Shown: piece by piece, positions 24,145 to 32,195 of the stretch
Layout: the number at the start of each line of letters is the position of its first letter
Numbering within the stretch: position 1 is the first letter of the stretch
DNA from: Akkermansiaceae bacterium
GTDB lineage: Bacteria > Verrucomicrobiota > Verrucomicrobiia > Verrucomicrobiales > Akkermansiaceae
DNA: 32,195 nt
Reading direction: 5' to 3'
Assembly (NCBI GenBank): GCA_023253625.1
Contig: JALRFY010000211.1
Coordinates: 1-32,195 of the forward strand
Notes under the pieces: model-generated
The model's input: only the letters and a program-made list of their open reading frames with translations
Told to the model about the DNA's origin: nothing
Databases searched by the model: none
Made by a program: the position numbers and the translations under genes

Positions 24145-25644
24145 TCACCACTTTTCAAACGGCGGCGTGGCATTCGGATTCGGGATCGGCATCAGCGCCT
24201 TGGTGTCGGTGTGGAAACCGGCCAGAATTTGCTTCAGTTTCCCGACCACCTCAGGGTGATCCTCGGCCACATTGCGGCGCTCGCCGGGATCCTTGCCGAG
24301 GTGGAACAACTCCGCCGGTTTCCGCCAGGCCCATTCGATGTATTTCCAATCGCCCAGGCGCACCGCCGAGCCGGGCATGCCACCTTGATTGCCCCAGTGC
24401 GGGAAATGCCAGTAAAGCGGCCGCTCGTCGTTGCTGGCGGCAGGGTTTTTCAGCGCGGGAACAAACGACACACCGTCCTTGTGCTGCTCCGGCATGGCCG
24501 GCTGGCCCGCCGCTTCAAGAATGGTCGGGAACAGATCCGTGGAAATCACCGGCCAGGCAGAGCTGGAGCCTCCGGTGGCCACGCCGGGCCAGCGGACGAT
24601 GACCGGCTCGCGCACGCCGCCCTCGTAGAGCCAGCCCTTGCCGGCACGCAACGGCAGGTTGCTGGTGGGGGAACCCTCGGAAGTCGAGAGTCCGCCGTTG
24701 TCGGACGTGAAAATGACCAGCGTGCGGTCCGCCACCCCTGCGGCATCGAGCGAATCGAGCACCTTGCCGACCGCCTGGTCCATCGCCTCGACCATCGCGC
24801 CATAGACGGCGTGGGACTGGATGCTGCGGTTTTTGCGTGGCGGCTCGTCCTCGAAGCGGTCCTCGAGGCCTCGTTCGCCACGGCGTTTTTCGTATTTCTC
24901 CACCAGGTCCGGCCGGCCAATCAGCGGCGTGTGCACGGAATAAAACGAGAGCATGGCGAAAAACGGGCGGTTCTTGTGTTCCGTGATGAATTTGGCGGTC
25001 TCGGTGGCCAGGCGGTCGGGCAGGTGCTCGCCTTTGGGGCCATCGGGAAGGTTGGGGTTTCCGTAGGGGGAGAAATAGCGGTCGCCACTGTAGGGGCCGC
25101 CTTTCTCGGTGCCGCCGAGGTTGCGGTCGAAGCCGTGGTCGGTGGGCCAGGAACCCTTGCGGCCGAGGTGCCACTTGCCGGCGAAGAAGGTGGCATAACC
25201 CCGCTGTTTGAGGGCTTCCGCGAGCGTGGTGTGTGATTTGGCGAGCTGGGCGAAATATGGCGCGGGCAGCACCGGGTGGTTTTGGCGGTTTGGGAATTTC
25301 CCGTCGCGCAGCGGGTCGTAGCCAGCAGGCAGGGCATCACCGAAGAACGCGTTGGGTCCGCCGAAGAAATTGGTGTTGCGTGTCCGCGCCGGCCACTGGC
25401 CGGTGAGGATGGCGGAGCGGGTGGGCGAACAGACGGGACTGGCGGCATAGCCAGCGGTGAAGCACACCCCCGTGTCCGCCAGCCGCTTCAAGGCCGGTGT
25501 GTCATAAAATGTGTCCGGATTGTAGGGCGACACATCCATCACTCCGAGGTCGTCGGCGAGAAACAACAGGACATTCAACGGTTTTTCATCCGCGCCGGCG
25601 GCAGCCACTCCGGCCGCGAGAAAAAGGCTGGGCAATCTTTTCAT
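24145..25644 (-). CDS. Secreted arylsulfatase-type sulfatase
   Basis: The 499-aa enzyme has a signal peptide (MKRLPSLFLAAGVAAAGADE) and the formylglycine motif CSPTR at 72-76, where Cys72 is converted by a maturation enzyme. Metal-binding Asp31 and Asp32 lie in FLADDLGVMD. Further conserved segments are TGQWPARTRN, FFAGKWHLG, DHGFDRNLGG, FTSDNGG (near 300) and LRAGKGWLYEGGVREP. This is the standard arrangement of the type I sulfatase family, which removes sulfate from polysaccharides or small molecules. Such genes are abundant in Verrucomicrobia that degrade sulfated polymers. ATG 25644 gives the signal peptide; the longer reading from 25821 has no hydrophobic start. It lies 50 bases after the 1132-aa secreted protein gene on the same strand. 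Confidence 0.92.
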   Translation of the reverse strand: MKRLPSLFLAAGVAAAGADEKPLNVLLFLADDLGVMDVSPYNPDTFYDTPALKRLADTGVCFTAGYAASPVCSPTRSAILTGQWPARTRNTNFFGGPNAFFGDALPAGYDPLRDGKFPNRQNHPVLPAPYFAQLAKSHTTLAEALKQRGYATFFAGKWHLGRKGSWPTDHGFDRNLGGTEKGGPYSGDRYFSPYGNPNLPDGPKGEHLPDRLATETAKFITEHKNRPFFAMLSFYSVHTPLIGRPDLVEKYEKRRGERGLEDRFEDEPPRKNRSIQSHAVYGAMVEAMDQAVGKVLDSLDAAGVADRTLVIFTSDNGGLSTSEGSPTSNLPLRAGKGWLYEGGVREPVIVRWPGVATGGSSSAWPVISTDLFPTILEAAGQPAMPEQHKDGVSFVPALKNPAASNDERPLYWHFPHWGNQGGMPGSAVRLGDWKYIEWAWRKPAELFHLGKDPGERRNVAEDHPEVVGKLKQILAGFHTDTKALMPIPNPNATPPFEKW

Positions 25645-25694
25645 CGGCGCCGAAACTAGCCGCGGGGGGAGAACCGGCAAGGTCAATGCGCGCA

Positions 25695-28600
25695 TCATGG
25701 AGCGAGGCTGAGGCCGACGCGGTAGAATGCCTTGCCCGGCGGGGCCGCGGCGGGCGGGATGGTGATGCGGAGTGCATCGCCACCGAGCGGGGTGATGTGC
25801 ACGCCCGGCACTGCGCTCCATGACCCCGGTGCGAGCGTGGTGGAGCGCTCAAGCACGAAACCCACCTGATCCCGGTAATCGGCGGGAAACAGGAAATCGA
25901 GCGTGTAGCCGCCGGCGCTTGCCGCTGCGAATACCGGCAGCTGCGGCCTCAGCTCGGCCGGCGGCCCGGAGGGCAGCTCGCCGCCGCGGGGGTCGATGCC
26001 GTCGAGGAAATACTGCAGCAGCGAGTAGCCGCCGCCATGCGGCTCGGCGTAGGGGTCCTGGCCGGTTGCGCCGAAGAAGAATTTCTCCCATTCGTCGTCG
26101 AGCAGGTTGGCATCCGGATCGTTGTCGGAGGCCAGCGGGCGGAAGGCGAGCGCGGCGGCGGTGATTTCCATCGTCGGATAGCCGCTGGCCGGCGGGGTGT
26201 CGGTGAAACCGGTGACGCTGAAACGCGTGCCCGCTTGCAGGCCGAGACCGCGTTCCAACAGGAAGCGGCTGCCGTCGCGATTGAGCAGGACGACTTGCGT
26301 GGCGTCGTCGCTGCGGAGGTAAACGCCCGCGGCCGGCGGGGTGGCGGGAATTTCCACGGTCCAGGTGGCGAGCGGGCGGAAGCTGCCGCCGAGTTGGGAA
26401 ATCGCGGCGGCGTAGGCGGTTTGTGCGGTGGTGAGATTTCCCGCGCTGACGGCTCCGGTGTAGCCGGTTGGCAACGCGCCGCCGCGCAGCACGGTGCGCA
26501 GCGCATCGATGGGCAGGACGATGCCGGGAGTGGACGATGAACCGGTGACGTGGCGCTGATAGATGCCTTGTGCGGTGGCGGTCATGGCGGCACGCGCGCT
26601 GCGCGCGAGGACGAGCGCGGCGCGGAAATCAAAGCCGGCCGCGGCCAGCAACGCGCGATCGTCCGCAGTGGGAAACGCGCGGCTCAGGTCGCGCGCGCGG
26701 CCCGGAAGAAAGCTGAAGTTTTCCAGCGCGGCGGGCGGGTCATCACCGGGGCGCACGCTGGTCAGGGCGGCGTGGACGATTTCCTCCAGCAAGACGGAAA
26801 CAGCGGCATCGGCCGGAGCCGCTGTGCTGCGGGTCAGCGCGGGCGGACGGTTGGCGGCCGCAGCCATGGCGGCTCCGAGCCAGCCGGCGGCATTCACCGA
26901 GAGGTTGGTCCCGCTGGGTGTGAAGGCCGGCTCGAACGGCGGCGGCGGAGTGGCGGGGAAGAAGGCGATCAATTCCCTGCCGTTGCGCAATCCGCCGATG
27001 AGGTCGAAATAAAGCGGCGAGTGCACGGCGATGAGCCCGTCGAGCGGCTGCGGGGAAGTGGATGCGAGGATCGCTCCGCGGGTGCCGCCGTCGGGCAGTG
27101 GATAGGCCAGGGGGGCGACTGCTGCGCGGGCGACCAGCGAGCCGTCGAGTCCGTAGGCGACGAGATCCTCGCCGAGCGCGATTTCGGTGCTGGACGTCGC
27201 ATTGGTGGCGGTGGCGACCAGCGAGATGCCGCCCTCGGGTGATACGCCGGCGCTTTTATTCGGCGTGGGCGTGCTCGCATCGTCGCCGGGATCGGTGCCT
27301 TGGAGGATTTCATCGAGATCGGAAACGCCGTCGCCATCGGAATCCGCGCCGGCGAATGGATCGAGGCCATAGGCCAGCTCGACGTAGTCCGGCACGCCGT
27401 CGTCATCGGAATCGATGTTGGCCAGCGCGGCGGCGGGCAAGGTGTAGCGGCGCGTGACGATGGGGCCGAGCGAGCTGTCGAGGCTGGATTTCACGGTGAA
27501 TTCGAGCGTCGTGGACCATGCGACTGGCAGGTTGGCGGGGGCGGATAGCCAGTTGCCGCCGTTTTGCCGGTAAAGGAGCGAGAAGCGGGTTTCGTCGTAT
27601 TCCGCGGTGACCTGGAACGTTTCCTCGTAAGTACCGGAGGGTGGCTCGATGCGCAGGGTGGGGCCCATGAGTCCGCCGGGATCACCGGCGGCGACGATGC
27701 TGATCCCGGGCTCGAACTGGCTGGTGAGCACGTAGCTGGTGCCGGCAGGAGCGAGCACCGGTTGATTGCCGGCGGCGGTGAGTCCGCCGGAGGAGCCGGC
27801 GAAAGTTTCGGCCAGCACGTTGGCGGGCACGGCGTCGGGCGAAACGCGGCGTGTCCACGACCCGAGATGGCGCACGGCGAGCAAGCGCGCGGATTCGTCG
27901 GCCAGCGGGTCCTTGTTGTAAAACAGGAGGGTAGCCGGGATTTCCCCGGCGGCCGGCAAGGCGGGCAGCGGGCCGGTGTCGGCCAGCGTCCACGCCGCGC
28001 CGTCCCATTGGTAGGAATGAAAGACATCGGACGGGCCACCAAGGGTGGACGAGCCGAGTTTCACCAATCCGATGCCGGGCACCGGAATGATTCCGCTGAG
28101 AAAAGTGCCGGGCCCGGCATTGAAGGTCCGCACTGGCGGATCGATGCCATTGCCTGCGCCATTGATGCGGATGTGGGCGGCCTGCGAACCATCGGCGGCA
28201 ATCGCCAGGAAGCCGTCCTTGATGTCGCCACCGACACCGCCGCCATGCACCGGGACGATGGAGATGACGGGAAATGGCAGGCTGATCAGATTGCTGGTGA
28301 GCGTGCTGGCCGTGCTGAGCGGCACCGAAAACTCGACCAACTGGGCGAAGTTATTGCCGCTGCGATAGCCAATGGTGAACAGGCGGGCCGGATGGTTGTT
28401 GCTGCGAACATTGGTGGCAAACTCGACGTTGTTGCTGAATGTGGCCTTGAAGGCGGATGTGTGACTGCCGGCGTTGCGCATGGCGAGTTCGACGCGGGTG
28501 TTCACTCCGCTGTCGGCGGTGACCAATGCGAGGGTGGCACCGCCGCCGGGAGCGTTGAGCGGCTGCAAGCGGCGGAATATCGTGGTGTGCGCACTGGTGG

Positions 28601-29093
28601 CGAGCACGGCCGCGGTGGCGGAGAGGTCGTGGTGCGTTGCGAGGCGGCCGGCGGTGCTGCCGTTGGCGCGCGTGGCGACGAGCAGCTCATGGTTCGGCGC
28701 GCTGCCGATGGGAGCCACGCCCGATGGCCCGATGCCTGTCAGGCCGGGCATCACGCGGGGAAACGGCGCGGCACCCAGCGCATCGATGAGGATGACGCGG
28801 TTCGCGGAGCTGGAGGTGAGCGCGAGAATTTCACCGCTGCCACCTGGCAGGCCGGCGCAGGCGTCGGAAACCTCCGCGAGACCCGTGGGGAGCGGGGCGC
28901 TCCACTTCACGCGGCCATTGGCATTCATGCTGGCCAGGCGCACAGTGCCGCTGGCGGCATCGATGAGCGCGAATTTCTCCGGCGCGTCGCGGAACGGGAC
29001 ATACCACTCGGCGGCAAGCCGCGAGGCCGATTGCGCATGGGCGGCGGTGGCGGCGAGCGCTGCGGCGGCTAACAGATGAAGCGGATGTTTCAT
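25695..29093 (-). CDS. Large secreted protein with calcium-type DSDGDG repeats
   Basis: The 1132-aa protein has a signal peptide (MKHPLHLLAAAALAATAAHAQSA). The N-terminal half (about 25-450) is rich in Gly, Ala, Ser and short beta-like runs, including repeats reading as a VRLASMNANGRVKW type, with no clear enzyme motif. Around residues 555-610 stand two thrombospondin-type calcium repeats (DSDDDGVPDYVELAYGLDP and GADSDGDGVSDLDEILQGTDP), as in cell-surface proteins. The C-terminal part is again beta-like (DFLFPADYRDQVGFVLERST...). It is probably exported to the surface or medium. Function is not recognised; it may be a surface or adhesion component. It begins 11 bases after the gene to its right stops, so both belong to one transcript with the sulfatase. 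Confidence 0.8.
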   Translation of the reverse strand: MKHPLHLLAAAALAATAAHAQSASRLAAEWYVPFRDAPEKFALIDAASGTVRLASMNANGRVKWSAPLPTGLAEVSDACAGLPGGSGEILALTSSSANRVILIDALGAAPFPRVMPGLTGIGPSGVAPIGSAPNHELLVATRANGSTAGRLATHHDLSATAAVLATSAHTTIFRRLQPLNAPGGGATLALVTADSGVNTRVELAMRNAGSHTSAFKATFSNNVEFATNVRSNNHPARLFTIGYRSGNNFAQLVEFSVPLSTASTLTSNLISLPFPVISIVPVHGGGVGGDIKDGFLAIAADGSQAAHIRINGAGNGIDPPVRTFNAGPGTFLSGIIPVPGIGLVKLGSSTLGGPSDVFHSYQWDGAAWTLADTGPLPALPAAGEIPATLLFYNKDPLADESARLLAVRHLGSWTRRVSPDAVPANVLAETFAGSSGGLTAAGNQPVLAPAGTSYVLTSQFEPGISIVAAGDPGGLMGPTLRIEPPSGTYEETFQVTAEYDETRFSLLYRQNGGNWLSAPANLPVAWSTTLEFTVKSSLDSSLGPIVTRRYTLPAAALANIDSDDDGVPDYVELAYGLDPFAGADSDGDGVSDLDEILQGTDPGDDASTPTPNKSAGVSPEGGISLVATATNATSSTEIALGEDLVAYGLDGSLVARAAVAPLAYPLPDGGTRGAILASTSPQPLDGLIAVHSPLYFDLIGGLRNGRELIAFFPATPPPPFEPAFTPSGTNLSVNAAGWLGAAMAAAANRPPALTRSTAAPADAAVSVLLEEIVHAALTSVRPGDDPPAALENFSFLPGRARDLSRAFPTADDRALLAAAGFDFRAALVLARSARAAMTATAQGIYQRHVTGSSSTPGIVLPIDALRTVLRGGALPTGYTGAVSAGNLTTAQTAYAAAISQLGGSFRPLATWTVEIPATPPAAGVYLRSDDATQVVLLNRDGSRFLLERGLGLQAGTRFSVTGFTDTPPASGYPTMEITAAALAFRPLASDNDPDANLLDDEWEKFFFGATGQDPYAEPHGGGYSLLQYFLDGIDPRGGELPSGPPAELRPQLPVFAAASAGGYTLDFLFPADYRDQVGFVLERSTTLAPGSWSAVPGVHITPLGGDALRITIPPAAAPPGKAFYRVGLSLAP

Positions 29094-29104
29094 GGCGCGG
29101 AAAA

Positions 29105-32100
29105 TCAGTGTTGGACCGGCTGGAGCGGGATCACACGGTGGATTTCACCGCGGGCGTCGAACTGGACGAGGAGATGGCGGTAGCGTGCCCCGATGGTGGC
29201 GGGCAGCGGATCGACGAGGAAAATCAGACCGGTATGGTTTTCAAGGTATGGTGGCGGGGCGATGAGGTTCGCCGGGTCCGCCAGCGTCGGCCCCTTGATG
29301 TCGTCCCAGTCGCCGGCCACCGGAATCGGTGCGCCTATCGAGCGCCCGCCAAAGAAACGGAACCACGGGTCGCGGATTTCGTAGTTGGTGCTGTTATTCT
29401 TGCCGATGACGCGCCGCCACGAGATGCGGTCGATGAGCGGCGTGCACTGGACCACGTTCGCCTTGGCGGCCGGGAATCGCGCGGATGGAAGCTGATAGCG
29501 GAACAGCATGAGCGGCATCATCCCGGTGAGAGGATCGGCGCTGCCACGGGTCTCGCGGATGCGGAAGAGATAATGCTCGGGCGGCTCCGGGGAGGCGAGG
29601 TTGGCGAAGGTGCCGGCCGAGCTGCTATCGATCGGATGGCGCGTGACGCCCATCAGGAACATCGTGGGCACGCCGTATTCGACGCTTGGAATGACCGGCC
29701 AGACCGGCCCCTCGGTGGCGGTGTATTGCTCGATGGGCAGGCGGTGATCGAAACGCCCCGGCAGCGGGCGCGCCGGCCACGGAATGACCGGCTGGGCGAC
29801 ATCGGGCGGCACCACCCAGCGGGCGCTGGCCACATTGCTGGCCGAGCCGACTGCACGGGCATCCGGCTCGCCCGGCCCGCAGGCACGCACGGCGAAGAAA
29901 TGCGTGGCGTCCGCCGGCAGATCGATCTGCATCCCGAAGGCGGGACCCTCGCCCAGCAGCGCACCCACCCGCGGCGTCTGGAAACGGTAAAACTCCAGAT
30001 CCGGGAAATCGGCGGAAACGGAAGCCAGCGCGCCTTCCGAAAGCAATGCGGAGAGCCCCTCGGCTTGCGGCGCTCCCCCACCCTCGCGGGCGATCAGGAT
30101 TTCAAAACGATCCACGCCCACTGGATCGCAGAACCACTCCAGGCCCACGGTCATTTTGCCGCCGTTTTCGCCAACGATCCCGGCAGGCGCGAGCATCGGC
30201 GTCGGCAGGTCGGGATTGAGCAGGGTGACGCAGCCGATGGGAAACAACGGGCTCGGGTTGGCATTTTGATCGAGCACCTGCACGAAGTAGCAAACACGGC
30301 TGCCATTGGCAGCGGGCAGCGCATCGTCCTCCCATGGTGCCGGGCTGGCCAGCGAGTCGCCTTCGTTTTTCGAAATCAGGCTGAGTTCGCCATCGCTGCC
30401 GACACGGCGGTAAACGCGCCACTCGCGGACATTCTGGGTGAGATCGAACGAAATGCTGCCGACGATCGAGGTGAGATTGCCCTCCCCATCATAGGCCTCA
30501 TGGACCGGGAAAGGATCAGGCACCGTGGAAATCGGGCGGCAATCCTTGCGGGCTTCGAGTTTGAACGACTGGACGACGTAGGGATCCTTTTTCGAATTGA
30601 TCGTCGAGGAAACGGCGGGATCGGAACGCTGGCCATGAGCCGTGACGCCGCGGACGCGGATGACCATCACGCCGTTCTCGGTGGACGGCTCGCGATACGG
30701 CAGATGCACCAACAACTGGGCGCCCGCGCGGTAGGGGTGACGCTTGTGGTGAAGGACGACCGATTCCTGCCCCGATGCGTTGAGCGAAACCTCGATCTCC
30801 GCCGCGATGATCACCGGGGTCGTACGCTCGGCGCGGATGGTGACGCCGGCATAGTCGCCTGGCAGCCCGAACTGCTCCGGCTTGCCGACTTGCCGGCCAA
30901 GATAGCTGGCAGTCGGCAATTGGCGGCAGATCACGAAATCGCCGGAGGCGGTGTCCGGCGCCTTGAGGTCGCGCAGGAATCCCGGCAGCGGCGCGCTGTG
31001 GCCGCTGAGGATTTCATCCGGACAGGCGGTGGTGCCCGCGGCGCGGACGGTGTACCAGACCGAGCGGTCGCGGTGGGTGGCCAGTGTGGGCGCGCCGGCC
31101 CCATTGTCGTCGAAGGTGGCGAATGGCTCGCCGGGCTCGTGCGGCACATAGCCGATGCGGCCGATGAGCGGGTTGCCGACGTTGTCGAGGTATTCCTGCG
31201 AGCGTGACCAACGATAGATGTAGTAGCCGGTGGCGGATTCGTGCGCGGGGTCTTCGCGAAGCTGGCGGAATTTCACCTGCAGGTGCTGGTCGCCGCCCTG
31301 GTCCCGCCATTCGGCAGCGGTGGCCGGCGCGGTGAATTGGCTGGTGACCGACTCGATGGCCGGCGGCTTGGGCGGCAGCGTGTCGCACATCACCACCAGC
31401 GCGCCGGGGGAAATTTCACCCGGAATGCCGACGATGTTGCGGGCGGCGGCGAAGAAATAGAACGCCTCGCCATCCTGATAGGGGCGGCGGATGGATTCGC
31501 CGTTTTCACCGAGATGCCAGACGCCGTCGTCGGAGAAATCGATGCGCTCGGTGTCCGATGCATCGGCCGCCTCGGCGGGTGTGAGGATGTCGCCGATGAG
31601 CACCGGCAGGGTGTTGGCACGGGCGGCGTCGGGGTTGGGAGCGCTTGGCGCGGAGGCGGCCACGGCGGCGAGCAGGATCTCGCGCGGCGGCGGGGAAACG
31701 TGCCAACCGAGTGCTTCGGCGACGGTTTTCTTCACCCGGAACATGTCGAAGCCGAAGGTGTGCGGCATCTGCGCGCGCAGCGGCGGCGGGATGCCCCAGC
31801 GCAGGCGGACATTGAGGTGGTCCTTCGGGCTGACCGTGTGGTAATCGGCCGGCTTGGCTGGATGCGGCACGCGGAATGGTGCGGCCGGGGCGGCGGGGAC
31901 CACCGGATTCGCGGTGTCCAGCGTGACACGGCCTAACACACGCAGGTCGTTGTCGGCCGGGTCGACCTCGCGGACTTCGAAGGTGTGGACGCCGGCGGCG
32001 ACCGGGATCGAGAAGCCGTGGCCCAGCGCCATCATCACGCCGGGATGTGCGCGGCCGAGGAAGAACAGGCGGGAAAGCGTCTCGCTGTCGGTGGCGGCGG

Positions 32101-32195
32101 ACTGCATGATGAAGAGCAGCTTGCCGGCGGCATCGAGCGTGGGGTCGGCGGCCGGCGCGGGGGCGTCGGGATCGAAAACGAGCTGGCGGTAAAGC
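29105..32195 (-). CDS. Very large secreted or surface protein with fibronectin-like character (5' end off window)
   Basis: The reading frame stays open to the right edge, so the start lies beyond 32195; the ATG at 32107 is only internal. About 1030 codons are visible. The sequence is beta-rich with repeated segments such as SATGYYIYRWSRS, VWYTVRAAGT and EWRVYRRVGSDGELS, which look like fibronectin-type III or related Ig-like modules in which a Y.(V/I)YR pattern recurs. No transmembrane helix or catalytic motif was noticed. The C-terminus ends in HRVIPLQPVQH with no sorting signal. It stops 11 bases before the DSDGDG-repeat protein gene. The family assignment is pattern-based and uncertain; a role in the cell surface or polysaccharide binding is an inference from the neighbours. 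Confidence 0.65.
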   Translation of the reverse strand, partial: LYRQLVFDPDAPAPAADPTLDAAGKLLFIMQSAATDSETLSRLFFLGRAHPGVMMALGHGFSIPVAAGVHTFEVREVDPADNDLRVLGRVTLDTANPVVPAAPAAPFRVPHPAKPADYHTVSPKDHLNVRLRWGIPPPLRAQMPHTFGFDMFRVKKTVAEALGWHVSPPPREILLAAVAASAPSAPNPDAARANTLPVLIGDILTPAEAADASDTERIDFSDDGVWHLGENGESIRRPYQDGEAFYFFAAARNIVGIPGEISPGALVVMCDTLPPKPPAIESVTSQFTAPATAAEWRDQGGDQHLQVKFRQLREDPAHESATGYYIYRWSRSQEYLDNVGNPLIGRIGYVPHEPGEPFATFDDNGAGAPTLATHRDRSVWYTVRAAGTTACPDEILSGHSAPLPGFLRDLKAPDTASGDFVICRQLPTASYLGRQVGKPEQFGLPGDYAGVTIRAERTTPVIIAAEIEVSLNASGQESVVLHHKRHPYRAGAQLLVHLPYREPSTENGVMVIRVRGVTAHGQRSDPAVSSTINSKKDPYVVQSFKLEARKDCRPISTVPDPFPVHEAYDGEGNLTSIVGSISFDLTQNVREWRVYRRVGSDGELSLISKNEGDSLASPAPWEDDALPAANGSRVCYFVQVLDQNANPSPLFPIGCVTLLNPDLPTPMLAPAGIVGENGGKMTVGLEWFCDPVGVDRFEILIAREGGGAPQAEGLSALLSEGALASVSADFPDLEFYRFQTPRVGALLGEGPAFGMQIDLPADATHFFAVRACGPGEPDARAVGSASNVASARWVVPPDVAQPVIPWPARPLPGRFDHRLPIEQYTATEGPVWPVIPSVEYGVPTMFLMGVTRHPIDSSSAGTFANLASPEPPEHYLFRIRETRGSADPLTGMMPLMLFRYQLPSARFPAAKANVVQCTPLIDRISWRRVIGKNNSTNYEIRDPWFRFFGGRSIGAPIPVAGDWDDIKGPTLADPANLIAPPPYLENHTGLIFLVDPLPATIGARYRHLLVQFDARGEIHRVIPLQPVQH

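Noticed and set aside
29108-31207. 699-aa plus-strand open frame
   Set aside because: Antisense to the large secreted protein; composition is typical of a reverse-complement shadow.

Overview
The window is GC-rich and densely packed with genes. It looks like part of a verrucomicrobial (PVC superphylum) chromosome. The evidence is the mix of genes: a very long SecA with extra segments, a secreted DUF1080 protein, a secreted arylsulfatase, giant secreted proteins (one with calcium-type DSDGDG repeats), a prepilin-like protein with a short C-terminal domain, and GTP-type PEP carboxykinase. This phylum assignment is inferred from gene content only.

Left end (1-2418) is an accessory patch. Positions 1-482 hold the 5' part of a minus-strand group II intron that runs off the window. 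It ends exactly inside what looks like the first box of an integron attC site (483-606). Two small, AT-richer cassette-like ORFs follow: a 92-aa L7/L12-like membrane protein and a 97-aa lipoprotein. They are separated by a well-formed attC-like site (902-988). A weaker site (1294-1419) and a third small ORF come next. In each of the two clear cassettes the first bases match, in reverse complement, the box after its own ORF, as expected for an integrated cassette. The patch closes with a decayed Y1 (REP-associated type) transposase copy bounded by inverted 8-mers, butted against a 3' remnant of an hrpA-type helicase gene.

Region 2471-5718 is a plus-strand set: a periplasmic adaptor of the HlyD type, a secreted alpha/alpha-toroid protein (ATGA overlap), and a phosphoglycolate-phosphatase-like HAD enzyme. 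Region 5719-11365 is mostly minus strand: a possible decayed gene end, a sodium:solute symporter, GTP-dependent PEP carboxykinase with a strong terminator, a TIGR01777 epimerase and a GbsR/MarR-like regulator with an overlapping double palindrome just before its start.

Region 11469-18123 holds a secreted SGNH hydrolase, a zinc alcohol dehydrogenase, a secreted glycerophosphodiester phosphodiesterase, a plus-strand run (membrane protein, prepilin-like protein, ABC ATPase), and a convergent minus-strand thiH-msrA pair. A 49-bp tandem repeat with compensatory hairpin changes sits at 18169-18344.

Region 18409-24082 has two rRNA-modification genes overlapping by ATGA (RsmC-like methyltransferase and RsuA-family pseudouridine synthase), a DUF1080 protein, and secA. 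Region 24145-32195 is a minus-strand run of three secreted proteins: a partial protein of more than 1000 aa with fibronectin-like character, an 1132-aa protein with DSDGDG repeats, and a sulfatase. No tRNA, rRNA or CRISPR array was seen.
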